A DNA stretch of 64,000 nucleotides, from positions 124,001-188,000 of the forward strand of contig CALRUR010000005.1 in assembly GCA_943371425.1 (NCBI GenBank). The letters are read 5' to 3'. The notes beneath the pieces were generated by a model. That model made no database searches and was not told the origin of the DNA. It saw nothing but the letters and a program-made list of their open reading frames with translations. Shown here piece after piece: positions 45,230-53,307 of the stretch. Both the position numbers and the translations under genes were made by a program. Position 1 is the first letter of the stretch. Each line of letters opens with the position of its first letter. Source of the stretch: CAJBVG01 sp943371425. GTDB taxonomy: Bacteria; Bacteroidota; Bacteroidia; Sphingobacteriales; Sphingobacteriaceae.

Positions 45230-45281
45230 ATTTGTCTATTCGCTAGTTCGTAAATTCGTCCGTTCGTAAATTCGCCTATTC
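45230..45281. repeat. TTCGTAAATTCG word repeats
   Basis: ATTCGCTAGTTCGTAAATTCG and then GTTCGTAAATTCGCC fill the gap between the cytochrome-like and DUF5777 genes. Confidence 0.65.
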
Positions 45282-45282
45282 T

Positions 45283-45675
45283 TTAATTCCCTCCAGTCGC
45301 AAGCCATTTATCAATTACAGCAATGCTACAATCGTCGAGTTTACCTCCTGTTTTAGGCATCGCACTAGCTCCCGATAAATGTTTAATAGATTGTATAAAT
45401 TTACCATCGGCAATTGCAACATCTATACCAGCTTTTGAATTCAAATCATAGAACCCAGTACTCGAATTATTTTGGTGGCAACCAGGATTACTTGTTCCGC
45501 AATTTTGTTGCATAATTGGTAATACATTTGCTGTAAACGTAATGGCACCAGCCGTATCCGTGCATCCTTCTAAACCAATACCCGGGTTTAGTTCTGCGAA
45601 ATTATCATAATAACAAGAGCTCAAGCCCCCGATTATTACGAAACATAGAAGTAAGATTTTTTTTGAAAACAACAT
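45283..45675 (-). CDS. Lipoprotein with cytochrome-c-like domain, CX6CH motif
   Basis: 130 residues. Lipobox GGLSSC sets the lipidated Cys at about residue 21. One domain follows, with LPIMQQNCGTSNPGCHQ: two Cys six residues apart followed by His, where a c-type heme site normally has two. A distal Met-Pro (SAMPKTG) and the ending CSIAVIDKWLATGG match the second domain of the 40732 protein. The wider spacing could still bind heme or may be lost function. Genes for a similar lipoprotein and a membrane protein lie upstream and the DUF5777 barrel downstream. Confidence 0.75.
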   Translation of the reverse strand: MLFSKKILLLCFVIIGGLSSCYYDNFAELNPGIGLEGCTDTAGAITFTANVLPIMQQNCGTSNPGCHQNNSSTGFYDLNSKAGIDVAIADGKFIQSIKHLSGASAMPKTGGKLDDCSIAVIDKWLATGGN

Positions 45676-45778
45676 GTTGAATTGTAAATTTTGAGTTGTG
45701 AATTTTGAGTTGTGAGTTGTGAGTTGTGAGTGATGAAGTAGCTTACATTAGCACATTAGCAAACTAGCACATTAGCTA
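45676..45778. repeat. GAGTTGT and AGCACATT word repeats inside the cytochrome gene cluster
   Basis: Five GAGTTGT-type 7-nt units (45690-45735), then AGCACATT 8-nt units (45749-45778) that run up to the stop of the upstream gene. They separate two genes that would otherwise look like one operon. Confidence 0.75.
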
Positions 45779-46162
45779 ATTATCTTTGGCTCCTTGTTCT
45801 ATCCAAATAAATATTTTTTTAATTTGTATATCGGTTAATGGACCCGTAGGTGGCATACGTTCGTCGCCAGTTTTTAGTAATACCTGATATAATTCTGAAG
45901 CATTTGCATTTCCTGCTCTTACATTGCCTTCGTCCATTACATTCTGATAAGTTACCAATGGGAATTCTGAAGCTGCATCGGTACCATGGCAGGCAGGCAT
46001 GTTGCAATTTCCAGAAAGTATAAGTTGTATATCGTTGGAAAAAGAGATCTCTGGAACTCCAGTTAAATCCACTTCATGTTTGCAAGAGTTAAAAGTAAAA
46101 GCACTCATAAGTATTAAAAGAATACTTACACTAACATAATTTTTATTCATTTTCTTCTTCAT
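45776..46162 (-). CDS. Lipoprotein with cytochrome-c-like domain, CX4CH motif
   Basis: About 129 residues from ATG 46162 (ATG 46150, MNKNYVSV, is equally possible). Lipobox FTFNSC. The single domain has ILSGNCNMPACHG (CX4CH) and a distal Met in ERMPPTG, then IFIWIEQGAKDN, close to the first domain of the 40732 protein (IARWINEGA). CX4CH hemes are known in tetraheme cytochromes c3, so heme attachment is plausible. The start overlaps the end of the upstream membrane protein gene, showing co-translation. Confidence 0.8.
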   Translation of the reverse strand: MKKKMNKNYVSVSILLILMSAFTFNSCKHEVDLTGVPEISFSNDIQLILSGNCNMPACHGTDAASEFPLVTYQNVMDEGNVRAGNANASELYQVLLKTGDERMPPTGPLTDIQIKKIFIWIEQGAKDN

Positions 46163-46637
46163 TTTGTTGCAATAAACCACTTGTGTCTACTGCTTGTTCT
46201 GTTCTTAATTCGGGTCTTCTTATTTGCCCGCCAGATTTACCAACGTTAAACAAAAAGATCAAACACACTAATCCCATTAACCATACAATTCTGTTTGCCA
46301 TTACAGAAAGAGAATGATCTCTAAAACTTAAGAGTAAAGCTACAAATGCTAGTACACCTAAAATATCAGTTAATATAAAAGCTAGTTCAGCTTCTTCTTC
46401 ATGTTCTTCCATTATACTTTCACTGGTGCCTGCTTTGTTTTCAACAACATGCTCAGCTTCTTCTCCAGATATATACGCCGGAATGGTAGATAAAGAGGCC
46501 GCAAGTAATATAAATAAACCTACTTGCTTCAGTGTTTTTAAATGTCGCCACAATCCAATTGTTAATACAACAAAACCAGTAATACTTAATATTATTGGGA
46601 AATGATTCGATAACAAATGTATGTAGTGTCCGTTCAT
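46143..46637 (-). CDS. Four-helix inner-membrane protein (DUF2231-like)
   Basis: 164 residues beginning MNGHYIHLLSNHFPIILS, with histidines at the start of the first membrane helix. Four hydrophobic segments lie near residues 12-30, 38-55, 88-106 and 113-132; an acidic loop (MEEHEEEAE) lies between the second and third, and an acidic tail follows. The opening resembles DUF2231 proteins, in which such histidines could bind heme b; this is an inference. First gene of the cytochrome-like cluster, overlapping the next by about 20 nt. Confidence 0.72.
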   Translation of the reverse strand: MNGHYIHLLSNHFPIILSITGFVVLTIGLWRHLKTLKQVGLFILLAASLSTIPAYISGEEAEHVVENKAGTSESIMEEHEEEAELAFILTDILGVLAFVALLLSFRDHSLSVMANRIVWLMGLVCLIFLFNVGKSGGQIRRPELRTEQAVDTSGLLQQNEEENE

Positions 46638-46655
46638 AATATATTTATGCTAAAT

Positions 46656-49283
46656 CTAGTAAATTACGTTCACGATTCCAACGTCTTCAAAGCCTTGTCC
46701 GATGATTGAGTAAAAGTAGACTCCCGGCGGGACTATTTCACTCCCGATTCGGCCATCCCATTCCCACACTTCTACATCTTTTATTTCATGTAATAGTTTA
46801 CCCCATCTGTTATAGATAGACATTTTAGTGATAGCACAACCCACATTTCCTCCAGATATGGTGAATACATCATTCTTGTTATCACCGTTTGGCGTAAAGG
46901 TATTTGGCACTACTCTTTTATCTGGCTCCACATCAATTAAATTTATAGCTATGGTGCTTGTATCTGTACAATCTGTTCCTCGGTTTGCAATTAACGATAC
47001 AGTAAGCGTACCTGTTGTATCATATTTATGCATCGGGTTTCTATCTAATGAATATTCATTATCGCCAAAATCCCAATAAAAACTATCGGTTCCGAGTGTT
47101 CCATTACTAAATGAAATAACTTTGGCGCAACTATCAAACTCATAATCAAAAGCAGTTTCTGGTTTGGTAATTACAAAAATCGTCATGGTATCATAACTAA
47201 AACATGCATTGTTTTTAGATTTTAATACATAGGTTGTAGTAACTAATGGACCCGCAATTGGGTTGCCTATTTTAGAGTTAGTAAGTCCGGTGGCAGGTGA
47301 CCATTCATAAGTGTTATATTGTGAACCTTGCGCATTTAATTGAATAGAGGAACGTTCGCATATTACAATGTCTTTTCCTGCATTAGCACCGGGTATGGTA
47401 TCGAATTTTACATTTACATTAAATTGCTTTTCACAATTAATAGTATCGGTAACAAATGCTGTATAAGTTCCAGCTTTAAAAACTCTCACATTGGCAGTGG
47501 TTGTATCACCATCAATACCGCTAGAAGGTGTCCACCTGTATTTACCGCCTCCATATGCACGTAGAGTAGTGCTATCGCCTTTACAAACATATACTGTTGA
47601 GGGCCCAAATACTCCTTTGGGGATTACTCGTATGTTAAATGTTTTTAAACCCGAACAAAAATTAGGAGAATCAACTTCAACCGAAACTTTTATTACAAAC
47701 ACTCCAGAAGGCACAGAATAGATAGGGTTTTGCTTCGCATTATCGTCAAATAAACCTACAGAATTCTGCCCAGCATCCACAGCTGTCCAATTGTATTTTA
47801 AGCCTGGTACACTAGATTGTATAATGAAATTTAAATCAACTGGGGCACATACAACTGTATCATTGGGTATTATTAAATCTACTGGAGTTAATGGTGGTAT
47901 GTATATGGTGTCAACAGTAGTGTAATTTATACAAGAATCGTATATCGAAATAATATACATGGTTAAGCTATCTGGCGATGCTTGTAAAATTGGCGTAACC
48001 CCTTTAATAGTACCCAAACTATCGGTCCATAAAAAACTAATTTGAGAGGAGCCACCCGCAAATTTTACTTGTTTGTAAATGGTATCACCTTCGCAACGTA
48101 CATCAAAAAAAGTGGTAATTCTTAAGGTATCAAAATCCTGAATATTTATGGAATCAATAGAGATAGCACAAACTGTATTGCTTGCAACACTAATAGAAAC
48201 TGCTTCGATAGGTTCCACTACATTATCGTCAATTGGGAAAATAACTAAATCAGCAAACATCTTGCCTGGTTGAATGATGATTGAATCTGGGAAATCTATA
48301 TAATCTATTCCTCTAGTTGCAGTACCCCCTACAGTAAATTTTACAGTTTGGCTAGCCTGCATTAAATTGCTAGATCTTGTAAACCTAAACAAGGCACTGT
48401 CGCATTTTTCTTGAATAAAATTCTTAGATCTGCCCGGCGAACTTCTAGTAATGTAACTATTGTTGGGCGCTTCACTGTCTAGGGCAGCTAAAAATATTCC
48501 CGAATCAAATGCAGCATCTTCCACATCGGCAATTACCATTTTCAAGATATAATCTTCACAAGCAATTAAATTATCGGCAACAATTTCTAATACTTTCGTA
48601 AAACCATTGTATTGTATGCTTAAGCCCCCAATATTGTTTACAAATAAATTAGAATTGACTAGTGAATTGATAGTGTTTACACTTATTAGGTCTTGCGTAC
48701 CAGGTACTATGGCTAAGTTTTTTTTGCCAGTTATGCCTGGGCCACTTAAAAAGAATCCGAAAATATCATTAAAGCCTTTGCCAACATATTCTGCGTATTC
48801 TTCTGAAGCAAATACGACCTTAAAGGTTGCGCGATTCGCCGAAGGGGTAAAGGTAAATTGTACAGAGGTTGCATCTTTGGTTATGGTCCCTTGTAGCAAT
48901 GAATTTAAATCACCATCAGTTTTACCTCCCGTTCCTGATCCGTCTTGTAAGGTACTCACATCAACATTGTCTGGGCCAATGGCATCTACAGCTTTTCCTG
49001 TAGTTATTAATATTCCACTGTCTAAGCCAATGTTCGAATTTCTACCATCAAAAATACCGATGGCAGCAGAGTCGCCTCTAAATATTACATTTTTAATTTG
49101 TACACCTGGACCCGCAAACGATTGGCGAACCATTTTTGTAAAATTCTTTTCGGTTCGTACAACTAATTGGGCGTTTGCTACTTCAGAAAAAATAGAAAGC
49201 ATACTTATTGAAAATAAGCATGCTATGTAAATATGTTTAAACGTTTTCAATTTTGGAATATAGGGATTTAAATAATCCACCAA
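46656..49283 (-). CDS. Choice-of-anchor-L surface protein with PKD domain and T9SS type B tail
   Basis: Up to 875 residues. The frame opens with TTG at 49283; the TTG at 49250 (MKTFKHIYIACLF) would give a standard signal peptide ending EVANAQ and may be the real start. Anchor-L domain about 40-265 (IFDGRNSNIGLDSGIL, VFASEEYAEYV), Calx-beta-like region, Ig-like repeats, a PKD domain (FYWDFGDNEYSLDRNP, about 725-790), and a gliding-associated C-terminal domain (TFTPNGDNKNDVF, YNRWGKLLHE). Surface-exposed T9SS cargo and a paralogue of the protein at 32890-35472. gldC is just upstream. Confidence 0.9.
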   Translation of the reverse strand: MVDYLNPYIPKLKTFKHIYIACLFSISMLSIFSEVANAQLVVRTEKNFTKMVRQSFAGPGVQIKNVIFRGDSAAIGIFDGRNSNIGLDSGILITTGKAVDAIGPDNVDVSTLQDGSGTGGKTDGDLNSLLQGTITKDATSVQFTFTPSANRATFKVVFASEEYAEYVGKGFNDIFGFFLSGPGITGKKNLAIVPGTQDLISVNTINSLVNSNLFVNNIGGLSIQYNGFTKVLEIVADNLIACEDYILKMVIADVEDAAFDSGIFLAALDSEAPNNSYITRSSPGRSKNFIQEKCDSALFRFTRSSNLMQASQTVKFTVGGTATRGIDYIDFPDSIIIQPGKMFADLVIFPIDDNVVEPIEAVSISVASNTVCAISIDSINIQDFDTLRITTFFDVRCEGDTIYKQVKFAGGSSQISFLWTDSLGTIKGVTPILQASPDSLTMYIISIYDSCINYTTVDTIYIPPLTPVDLIIPNDTVVCAPVDLNFIIQSSVPGLKYNWTAVDAGQNSVGLFDDNAKQNPIYSVPSGVFVIKVSVEVDSPNFCSGLKTFNIRVIPKGVFGPSTVYVCKGDSTTLRAYGGGKYRWTPSSGIDGDTTTANVRVFKAGTYTAFVTDTINCEKQFNVNVKFDTIPGANAGKDIVICERSSIQLNAQGSQYNTYEWSPATGLTNSKIGNPIAGPLVTTTYVLKSKNNACFSYDTMTIFVITKPETAFDYEFDSCAKVISFSNGTLGTDSFYWDFGDNEYSLDRNPMHKYDTTGTLTVSLIANRGTDCTDTSTIAINLIDVEPDKRVVPNTFTPNGDNKNDVFTISGGNVGCAITKMSIYNRWGKLLHEIKDVEVWEWDGRIGSEIVPPGVYFYSIIGQGFEDVGIVNVIY

Positions 49284-49305
49284 TATAGCAAATTCTAAAC
49301 TAAAA

Positions 49306-49641
49306 CTAACCTTGTACTTTTAATTCCATTTTTTCGGCAAAATGGGCACAATAATCACGTAAATCTTCTACAATGTTGGTTTCGCCGGTTGCTTTCAAAA
49401 AGCTATCGCCCATGGTCATGAGTGTTTCATAGAAAAAGCGCTTCATTTCATCTACAGGCATATCTTTGGTCCATAAATCCAAACGTAATGTGTTATTATA
49501 TTGATGGTCCCAAAGGGCCAACATCATCGATTTGCATGCTACTTCTTCTTTGTTTTCGCCATCGGTAGATTTCCAAGTAATGGTTTCTGGTAATTTATTC
49601 TCGTCGAGGCTTACTTTAATGTTAATTTCTGCTGTTTTCAT
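49306..49641 (-). CDS. gldC: Gliding motility protein GldC
   Basis: 111 residues, cytosolic, all-beta start (AEINIKVSLDENKLPETITW) and helical C-terminal half (DEMKRFFYETLMTMGDSFLK) as in GldC. In Flavobacterium it supports gliding, and homologues exist in many non-gliding Bacteroidota. Located between a T9SS surface protein gene and a DEAD-box helicase gene, all on the same strand with gaps of 22 and 5 nt, so it may be translated from the helicase transcript. Confidence 0.92.
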   Translation of the reverse strand: MKTAEINIKVSLDENKLPETITWKSTDGENKEEVACKSMMLALWDHQYNNTLRLDLWTKDMPVDEMKRFFYETLMTMGDSFLKATGETNIVEDLRDYCAHFAEKMELKVQG

Positions 49642-49646
49642 TGTAT

Positions 49647-51011
49647 CTATCGTTTATTACGACCGCCGCTTTTCCCACGACCGTCTCGCTTTAATTTCTT
49701 CTTTTCTTTGTCTTTCGCTTTTTTATATGCAATGTCCGAAATGCTTTTTGTGAGCTTTGTATTAGCAAACTTCTTTTCATGAAAAGCTCCTTTAAAATCA
49801 GGGTCTTCCTTCTTTTTTTGTAAATCTATTTCTCGCGCTATGGCCTGTGCTTCAGCAAAAGGTGTATCGTTTACTAATAAAGATAAAGGAACTTCTTTTT
49901 CTTTAATAGTTTGGCGAATTAATTTCTGAATTTTTCCAATATGATACTCTTCAGCTGGGTTACAAAAGGTAATGGAAATACCGGTTTGGTTTGCTCTACC
50001 TGTTCTTCCAATTCTGTGCACATAATCTTCGTGTACCAAGGGCACATCAAAATTAATTACATGGGTAACATTTGCCACATCAATACCTCTAGAGGCCACA
50101 TCGGTGCCAATTAATATACGTACGTTTTCTTCTTTAAATGCTTGTATACTGTTGATGCGGGTATTTTGTCCCTTATTTGCGTGTATTACTCTTACCTGCT
50201 CTTGCCCATAAATTCGTTCGGCATAGTGGTAAAGATTCTCTGCAATTTGTCGGGTCTTGCAGAAAATAATAATCTTGCTGTATTCATCTTTATCACTTAA
50301 AAAATGTTGGAGCAAATTTATTTTTGTTCTGATGTTTGGTACTCGGTAAATGTATTGCGAAACTTTATCTGCCGGTGTAGCCTGCGGCGAAACCTCAATG
50401 GTTGTTGGGAATGCGAGGAAATCGCCAGCCAAGGTTTTTACTTTATCACTCATCGTTGCAGAAAACAACATGTTTTGTCGCTTGCGTGGTACAATTTCTA
50501 GTATTTTATTTATTTTACTGATGAAGCCCATGTCGAGCATTTTATCTGCTTCATCAATAATTAAGGTTTTTAATTCTCTTAACACCAAATCGCCTGAGAG
50601 GTATAATTCTACTAAGCGCCCTGGAGTCGCAATTACAATGTCTAAGCCTTTACTCAATATTTCTTTCTGTGTTTTTGGTCCTAAACCACCATATAAAACC
50701 ACCGAACGTAAATCGGTATATTTAGCTAATGAAACTATGTTTTCATGTATTTGAATAGCCAATTCTCTGGTAGGCGATAAAATTAATACCCGAGGATCCA
50801 TTCCTTGAGCAAATTTCAACTTCATAATTAGAGGAATGGCATAAGCAGCAGTTTTACCTGTACCTGTTTGCGCAACCCCTAATAAATCCTGCCCGTTCAT
50901 TACCGGCGGAATCGCCTTTAACTGTATAGGTGTTGGCTCGGTATAACCCAAGTCTTCAATTGCATTTAGCAATTGGCGGTTTAAAGAAAACTGTTCGAAA
51001 TTCACTGACAT
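49647..51011 (-). CDS. DEAD-box RNA helicase, RhlE-like
   Basis: 454 residues. Q motif (EPTPIQLKAIP), Walker A AQTGTGKT, PTRELA, DEAD box in IIDEADKMLD, SAT in LFSATMS, and HRIGRTGR are all present. A basic Lys/Arg-rich tail (KKLKRDGRGKSGGRNKR) would bind RNA, as in RhlE and cold-shock helicases. Cytosolic; helps ribosome assembly or mRNA decay, inferred from the family. Has a TATATTTG box 5 nt upstream and a family A repeat beyond that. Confidence 0.94.
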   Translation of the reverse strand: MSVNFEQFSLNRQLLNAIEDLGYTEPTPIQLKAIPPVMNGQDLLGVAQTGTGKTAAYAIPLIMKLKFAQGMDPRVLILSPTRELAIQIHENIVSLAKYTDLRSVVLYGGLGPKTQKEILSKGLDIVIATPGRLVELYLSGDLVLRELKTLIIDEADKMLDMGFISKINKILEIVPRKRQNMLFSATMSDKVKTLAGDFLAFPTTIEVSPQATPADKVSQYIYRVPNIRTKINLLQHFLSDKDEYSKIIIFCKTRQIAENLYHYAERIYGQEQVRVIHANKGQNTRINSIQAFKEENVRILIGTDVASRGIDVANVTHVINFDVPLVHEDYVHRIGRTGRANQTGISITFCNPAEEYHIGKIQKLIRQTIKEKEVPLSLLVNDTPFAEAQAIAREIDLQKKKEDPDFKGAFHEKKFANTKLTKSISDIAYKKAKDKEKKKLKRDGRGKSGGRNKR

Positions 51012-51016
51012 CGGCG

Positions 51017-51024
51017 CAAATATA
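51017..51024 (-). promoter_or_regulatory. Predicted -7 box of the DEAD-box helicase gene
   Basis: TATATTTG on the minus strand, 5 nt before ATG 51011. The DNA where a -33 box should be lies inside a family A repeat. Confidence 0.55.
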
Positions 51025-51030
51025 CTACTT

Positions 51031-51150
51031 TACGACTATACGACTATACGACCATACGATCATTCGACTTTACGAAAGCACGATTTGATTCAATTTTGCA
51101 AATTCTTCCCTTCGAATAGTCGTAAAGTCGTATAATCGTATAGTCGTATT
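51031..51150. repeat. Family A repeat, copy 2, between two divergent promoters
   Basis: CGACTATACGACTATACGAC on the left, CGTATAATCGTATAGTCGTA on the right. The centre (ACGAAAGCACGATTT to CTTCCCTTCG) is the inverted form of the centre of copies 3 and 4. It fills the space between the TATATTTG boxes of the helicase and pyrC genes. Confidence 0.82.
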
Positions 51151-51153
51151 CCC

Positions 51154-51161
51154 TATATTTG
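51154..51161 (+). promoter_or_regulatory. Predicted -7 box of pyrC
   Basis: TATATTTG, 17 nt before the ATG at 51179, giving a leader of about 10 nt that is A-rich. No TTTG -33 box is seen in the repeat upstream. Confidence 0.5.
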
Positions 51162-51178
51162 TAATAACAAACACAACC

Positions 51179-52510
51179 ATGAAATACCTTATAAAAAACG
51201 CCACTGTAATTAACGAAGGAACATCAAACATAAAAGATGTATTAATTGAAAACGAACGCATTGTAAAAATTGCGAATGATATTACAGAAGCAAATGCTAC
51301 AGTAATTGATGCAGAGGGATTGTGGTTAATGCCCGGAGCTATTGATGATCAGGTACATTTTAGAGAACCAGGTTTAACGCATAAAGGAGAAATATATACA
51401 GAAGCCCGTGCTGCAGTAGCAGGTGGAATTACCTCCTACATGGAAATGCCCAATACAGTACCCAATGTGTTTACTCAAGAATTGTTAGAAGATAAGTATC
51501 GTCGTGCTTCACAAGTTTCTTTGGCTAACTATTCTTTTTTTATGGGTACTTCTAATGATAATTTAGAGGAAGTACTAAAAACCAATACACGTAATGTTTG
51601 TGGTGTAAAAATATTTATGGGAAGCTCTACTGGGAATATGTTGGTAGACGATGAAAAAACGTTGGAAGCGGTGTTTTCTAGATTTCCAGCACTTATAGCC
51701 ACCCATTGTGAGGATGAGCAAACCATTAAAAATAACATGGCTGCTTACAAAAAGAAATATGGTGAAAATGTAACCATACAAATGCATCCATTAATTCGTT
51801 CAGAAGAGGCTTGTTATTTATCTTCTTCTTTTGCGGTAGGATTAGCAAAAAAACACCAGACTCGATTACATATTTTACACATCTCTACCGAAAAAGAAAC
51901 CCATTTATTTGAAGCGGGCATTCCTTTAGCCGATAAAAAAATTACTGCAGAAGCTTGCATACACCACCTTTGGTTTTCTGACGAAGATTATGCATCAAAA
52001 GGAAATAATATAAAGTGGAACCCTGCGGTAAAAAAGGCAAGTGATAGGGATGGAATTTGGAAGGCATTGTTAGAAGGTAGAATTGATGTTATAGCCACCG
52101 ACCATGCTCCACATACAATAGAAGAAAAAGCATTGCCTTATTTACAAGCTCCATCGGGCGGGCCATTGGTGCAACATGCAGTGTTGGCAATGGTCGACAA
52201 AGTATTAGAAGGTAAAATTTCTAAAGAAATGATGGTTCAAAAAATGGCACACAACCCAGCCATATTATTTAGAATAGAAGACCGCGGGTACATTCGTGAA
52301 GGTTATTATGCTGATTTGGTTTTAATAAATCCAAATTCTCCCAACACTGTGAATAAAGAAAACCTACTTTACAAATGCAAATGGTCGCCATTTGAAGGCC
52401 ACACATTTAAAGCAAGCATACAAAGCACTTTTGTGAATGGAAACAAAGTATACGATGGAGGGGATTTTGATGAGAGTGAGGTAGGGAAGAGGTTGCTGTT
52501 TACAAGTTAA
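51179..52510 (+). CDS. pyrC: Dihydroorotase
   Basis: Closes carbamoyl-aspartate to dihydroorotate in pyrimidine synthesis. 443 residues, amidohydrolase fold. Signatures: DDQVHFREPGLTHKGE (residues 56-71), MEMPNTVPN, THCEDEQ, ILHIST, and VIATDHAPHT with the catalytic Asp. The first metal-binding His of the usual HxH is Gln58 here (QVH, His60 kept). The rest is complete, and no second dihydroorotase is in the window, so I keep the name; an allantoinase-like or inactive relative is less likely. Confidence 0.88.
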   Translation: MKYLIKNATVINEGTSNIKDVLIENERIVKIANDITEANATVIDAEGLWLMPGAIDDQVHFREPGLTHKGEIYTEARAAVAGGITSYMEMPNTVPNVFTQELLEDKYRRASQVSLANYSFFMGTSNDNLEEVLKTNTRNVCGVKIFMGSSTGNMLVDDEKTLEAVFSRFPALIATHCEDEQTIKNNMAAYKKKYGENVTIQMHPLIRSEEACYLSSSFAVGLAKKHQTRLHILHISTEKETHLFEAGIPLADKKITAEACIHHLWFSDEDYASKGNNIKWNPAVKKASDRDGIWKALLEGRIDVIATDHAPHTIEEKALPYLQAPSGGPLVQHAVLAMVDKVLEGKISKEMMVQKMAHNPAILFRIEDRGYIREGYYADLVLINPNSPNTVNKENLLYKCKWSPFEGHTFKASIQSTFVNGNKVYDGGDFDESEVGKRLLFTS

Positions 52511-52511
52511 T

Positions 52512-52642
52512 GCGACTATACGACTATACGATTATACGACCATTCGAAGGGATGTGCTTGCTATTTTGAGTGCAATCTTGCTTTCGTAAAGTCGAAAAGT
52601 CGTAAGGTCATGTAGTCGTATAGTCTTATAATCGTATAGTCA
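52512..52642. repeat. Family A repeat, copy 3
   Basis: CGACTATACGACTATACGAT, then the core GAAGGGATGTGCTTGCTATT and CAATCTTGCTTTC, then a right arm of GTCGTA units. Same direction and same core as copy 4 about 620 bp away. Confidence 0.85.
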
Positions 52643-52650
52643 CTTTTTTG

Positions 52651-53010
52651 TCACGGATTCCCTAGTTTATACTGGAGGGATTTTATCATTTTTTGGATTG
52701 TTTCAATTTTTACAGCAAATTCCTTCAGTTCCTCATTAGTTAAAATTTTGATGTTTTTCTAAATAATCAATAAGGTTTCCAATTCACAACAAGATCCATT
52801 AGAAATAGATAGAAAATAGCTAAATTCTTTTTGAGATTTCCTCCCGCTGCCTTCTGCTATGTTTAAAGGAATAGTCAATACACATCGTTTTATCTGGTCT
52901 ATTGTGTTGTACTTTTCTTCTTTAGGGAATTTCTTTATCAATTCATAAATTTCTGTAGTTAACTCCATAGAAAATTTCCAAACTCGCAATTCTTTATAAT
53001 TATTCATCAT
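52651..53010 (-). pseudogene. Four-helix-bundle protein (S23 / 23S rRNA intervening-sequence type), in-frame stop
   Basis: The frame from ATG 53010 codes for 83 residues with the family's opening YKELRVWKFSMELTTEIYEL and the conserved IPLNIAEGSGRKSQKEF, then hits TAG at 52761-52759. Beyond it the same frame goes on with KNIKILTNEELKEF to LQYKLGNP and stops at 52651, giving 119 codons, the family's normal length. So one nonsense codon at position 84 breaks it, unless it is read through. Function of the family is unknown. It is flanked on both sides by direct copies of family A repeat. Confidence 0.82.
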
Positions 53011-53121
53011 TTTCTAATTTTAATAATTTATTGATGACAAAAATCACGAATTAGCACTGTATATAAAACCGCATTTATGCAGGTTTATTTATCATCCTTA
53101 TTATATGCAGCTTTCCCGCCA

Positions 53122-53255
53122 TTATACGACTACAGGACAATGCGACTATACTATTTTACGACCATGCGAAGGGATGTGCTTGCTATTTTGCGTACAATCT
53201 TGCTTTCTTAAAGTCGTTTAGTCGCATTGTCGTATAATCGTATAGTCGCATTGTT
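53122..53255. repeat. Family A repeat, copy 4
   Basis: Contains the core GAAGGGATGTGCTTGCTATT identical to copy 3, flanked by CGAC/GTCG word arms. Lies upstream of the four-helix-bundle pseudogene. Confidence 0.85.
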
Positions 53256-53307
53256 GTAACCTTTCTCCTTTTTTCACGAATAAGTATCCAAACAACAACC
53301 ATCCCCT

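Noticed and set aside
44324..46637. MtrCAB-type porin-cytochrome conduit
   Set aside because: The lipoproteins have one heme-like site each and no multiheme decaheme protein is present; kept only as a loose analogy.
48607..49230. 207-residue plus-strand frame inside the second anchor-L gene
   Set aside because: Antisense shadow of a gene with clear domains; no start context or motif.
53011..53307. tRNA or other structured RNA gene
   Set aside because: The only hairpins are a small one near 53080 and the family A arms; no cloverleaf with the T-loop or anticodon pattern was found.
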